The translations under genes and the position numbers were made by a program. Below the pieces are notes generated by a model. That model ran no database searches. It had not been told where the DNA came from and saw nothing but the letters and a program-made list of their open reading frames with translations. A stretch of DNA of 20,787 nt from Silene noctiflora (taxonomy: Eukaryota > Streptophyta > Magnoliopsida > Caryophyllales > Caryophyllaceae), in contig VHZZ01002509.1 of NCBI GenBank assembly GCA_009801015.1, forward strand, positions 80,482-101,268. Direction: 5' to 3'. Every line of letters starts with the position of its first letter. Position 1 is the first letter of the stretch. Below are positions 18,430 through 20,787 of this stretch, piece by piece.

Positions 18430-20100
18430 GGAAGTAGCATCCCAACCACATCTAGGTAGTATATATATCCTATCATTAGATCCTCTGAAGATCCGACTTT
18501 GTAAGCTGATGACTGTTTATCTACCCCGTGGAGAATTATGGGTTCAAAGGGATTCCGGATAAAATCCAAATAGCGGGAGGCCAGCTTCTTTCTGTTTTCT
18601 TCTCTGTCTCGTTGCAGTTTCAGATACCAGTTTTGGAAGCTCCTTTCTTTCATTAGCTTATTCATCTCATGGACATCCTTTCTTAGCTTCAAGATTTCAT
18701 CTTGAGTATGCGGAACGATCCCACCTTTGGTAAGATAGACATCATCTTCATTGTTGTCCCAGATAACATTGATTTCATTCTCACTTTGGAGAATGTATGG
18801 TGTGCCATCGATACCAAAATCACTAAATTGAACTTCGTTCTTAGAGCCTGGAAGGTACTTTGAGCAATTGATGAATTCCTTCCCTACATAAAAACCTTTA
18901 GGTGGCATAACGGCTGGATCAAATGGGTCATATCATTATTGTCTTCGACAAAATATTGCATTCGGGTGATTACCGAATGGGTTAGTTACATTATTCGGCT
19001 TGACAGTGGGGATCAGAAGCGTTCCGTTCTCGATCATATATTGTATTTCATGTTTGAAACAAAAACATTTTTCTGTGTCGTGCGCTTTCCCTTGATGATA
19101 AGCACAATATGGGTCTGGCTTGTACCATTTGTTCCGTTGTTCCAACAATGGTTCAGGAGTTGGGCCTATGGGGTTCAGTTTCCCCTGGGTCATGAGTCTT
19201 TCTAGGGCATATGTATAGATACACCCTATGTCAGTGAACACTCTTGGGCTAGAATGTTATGGCCTTTTGGAAGCTCTTACCGAAAAGCTTATAGCTTGGA
19301 CACGATCATCATTAACGTATGCCTTTGATTTCGAGGAAGAAGCTCCAGGGTACCCCTTTGGCTTAGCAGCTTCCATAGCACGGAGGTCATCTTCGATTTT
19401 CCTCCCGATTCGGGTCAGATCCTTGAATGTGCTAAAGTTTTGGTACTTTATCTCATTACGGTAAGCCGGCTGGATATTTTTCATGAATTTATCTGTCATA
19501 TCGATTTCGTCGGGTTTTTTGGTTAGCTTCACCCTTTCAGCGAGCCAACGGGCCAAAGAATCGGTGAAGCCCTCTTTCTCTCTTTGGGTCATGAACTCGA
19601 GAGTTCTCATTGTTGTCTGGATCTTGGCATTGTCATCATAATGCCTACAAAATTCTGTAGTTAGATCTTCGAATGTGGGGTAGTTCTTCAGATCTAGGTT
19701 GTAGAACCATGCCCTTGGATGTTCCTCCAAAGACTGGGCAAATATGGCAGTTAGCATGCTCGCGGGCACACTTTTCAAAGTGAGATACTCCTTATAGAAC
19801 CTAATGTGCTCCAGAGGGTTTTCAGTTCCCTTAAATTTAGGGATATCTGTAAGCACGAAGTTTTTAGGGAGCTTATCTTGGACCGGAGCATAGGCCCTAG
19901 CATTTTCATAATGGATGCTCTCTTCTTGAGAGAGCTTCAGCTGGTCCTCCACGAGCTTGAACCGCCTTTCAAACTCAGACATTCCAGGTGTGGTGGTTAC
20001 AAGGACATCCCCACCAATCTTGGCTTCGATAATAGTTTAAGCGAGCCATGAGTTGTTCCAAAGTCTCACTCATCTTGGTCACAAGTGCTTCAGTAGTCAT
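18430..20100 (-). pseudogene. fossil gag region of the Ty3/gypsy element
   Basis: Parts, from right to left: an N-terminal segment beginning near 20100; the retrotransposon-gag core (about 19260-19980) with IPKFKGTENPLEHIRFYKEY, AQSLEEHPRAWFYNL and FEDLTTEFCRHYDD, typical of the plant gag capsid domain (PF03732-like); a zinc-knuckle-like segment (about 18940-19240) with C-x2-H-x4-H-x4-C spacing in YCAYHQGKAHDTEKC; and a coiled-coil-like charged segment of unknown identity (about 18430-18900). It is treated as a fossil. Confidence 0.75.
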
Positions 20101-20109
20101 TTTCCTAGT

Positions 20110-20640
20110 CTTGGTCGACCTTTCTACAAAGAAACCCCGAACTAATCAATATCTGAATCAAAACCCCTGCACAAATAAGGACTCGACTCATAGACTTGAC
20201 CTTTGACCCAAACTTGACTCAAAGACAGACTTAGACCCTGGAAATGAGCTAAGTGGCTCATTTGTATGGGGTCACACACATGGGAGAGGGGTATTAGACC
20301 TAACTAGGACTATGACTCAACTCAAATAACTTCTTGACTTGGACTTGACACTGACTAAGTGTGACTGACCCGTGATTGGACCAGACATGGTCCATGGGTT
20401 CACCATGACATCTCTAATATCTTAACAGAGATGCTTTGTGGTTTGACCTGGACCCACTTCGTCGACATACATGACTTGGACCCAAGGATCGACTTGGGTG
20501 ACCCACTTGGGTCGTGTTCTAGACAAACTCGGTTCACTTGAACCTTAGACAAGACCAACATGGCTAACATAGACCAACATGAGCCTAACTAGACTAAACT
20601 CGACCCAAGTGACTCTAACTCTATTCTGAGTTTCGGTTAG
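20110..20640. repeat. degenerate GACTY-rich low-complexity tract
   Basis: Very frequent GACTTG, GACTCG, GACCCA and ACTTGG words at short irregular intervals, in the leader side of the Ty3/gypsy fossil. No fixed period is seen by eye. Confidence 0.6.
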
Positions 20641-20787
20641 ATTCAGAACATGGTTCATTGGAATTTGAAATTAAAGAGGATTAAATTAAAAAGAGCTTTT
20701 AAATGGGCAGCATGCCGACTTATAAAAGGCTTATTTTGGTCAAAAAATTCTAATCCTAATTCGGTAGTACTTCGACTTGAAAACGTT

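Larger units (their letters stand above)
18300..20787 (-). mobile_element. Ty3/gypsy LTR-retrotransposon fossil (Tat/Ogre-like gag type), running off the right edge
   Basis: This is an old, broken element in minus orientation. From its 5' side (right) it shows a leader of about 690 bases rich in GACTTG/GACTCG motifs (20101-20787), then a gag region (about 18430-20100). No protease, reverse transcriptase or integrase is recognisable in the window, no LTR pair can be delimited, and the left limit is approximate. The visible gag region carries a few breaks, so it looks of moderate age. The Tat/Ogre-like placement rests on the gag style and needs a database comparison. Confidence 0.75.

Noticed and set aside
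1-20787. A new multi-gene system, CRISPR array or operon
   Set aside because: The genes are on mixed strands with long AT-rich spacers and unrelated roles; the repeats are transposon-like, not spaced arrays.

Overview
This is plant nuclear DNA. It carries a group C plant MAP kinase whose coding region is split by a spliceosomal GT-AG intron, an intron-containing nuclear tRNA-Tyr(GUA), Stowaway-type and other MITEs, and a Ty3/gypsy gag fossil in long AT-rich spacers. The small gene at the left end resembles the 23-kDa jasmonate-induced-protein family, which as I recall is expanded in Caryophyllales. A core eudicot, possibly from that order, is therefore the best guess, but it is an inference.

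Layout from left to right. A small minus-strand gene lies at 162-605 (JIP-like). It is followed by a hairpin and a broken plus-strand coding remnant at about 780-1066. A large minus-strand gene at 1763-3505 encodes a 580-residue protein with about nine AT-hooks built from tandem repeats of about 105 residues. A palindrome-rich block lies at 4153-4286, and the tRNA-Tyr gene at 4597-4680 (minus). A plus-strand gene with a single coding exon at 8491-9213 encodes a plant protein whose N-terminal part looks like BORCS8/MEF2BNB. Its 5' leader is probably split by an intron of about 3 kb holding a Stowaway MITE and several degenerate duplications. The stretch 9.45-12.3 kb is repeat-rich spacer: a 190-bp MITE, a bare poly(A) insertion flanked by a 14-bp duplication, and a GAGCTC-rich inverted-repeat element.

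From about 12.4 to 16.3 kb is the MAP kinase gene (plus strand), with a probable 5'UTR intron and two coding exons, 13368-13790 and 15405-16088. Together they encode 368 residues with every catalytic motif and a TEY activation loop. From 16.4 kb to 18.1 kb there are repeat remnants. From about 18.3 kb to the right edge there is a minus-strand Ty3/gypsy fossil with a gag region and a leader rich in GACTY motifs.

The genes do not form a pathway or operon; they look like ordinary, separately transcribed plant genes. I found no convincing new multi-gene system. The most unusual items are the repeat-built AT-hook protein with a recurring acidic GDELYL-type module, the plant-specific tail on the BORCS8-like protein, the 93-bp element with a perfect 10-bp target duplication inside the MAPK 5'UTR intron, and the minimal poly(A) insertion.
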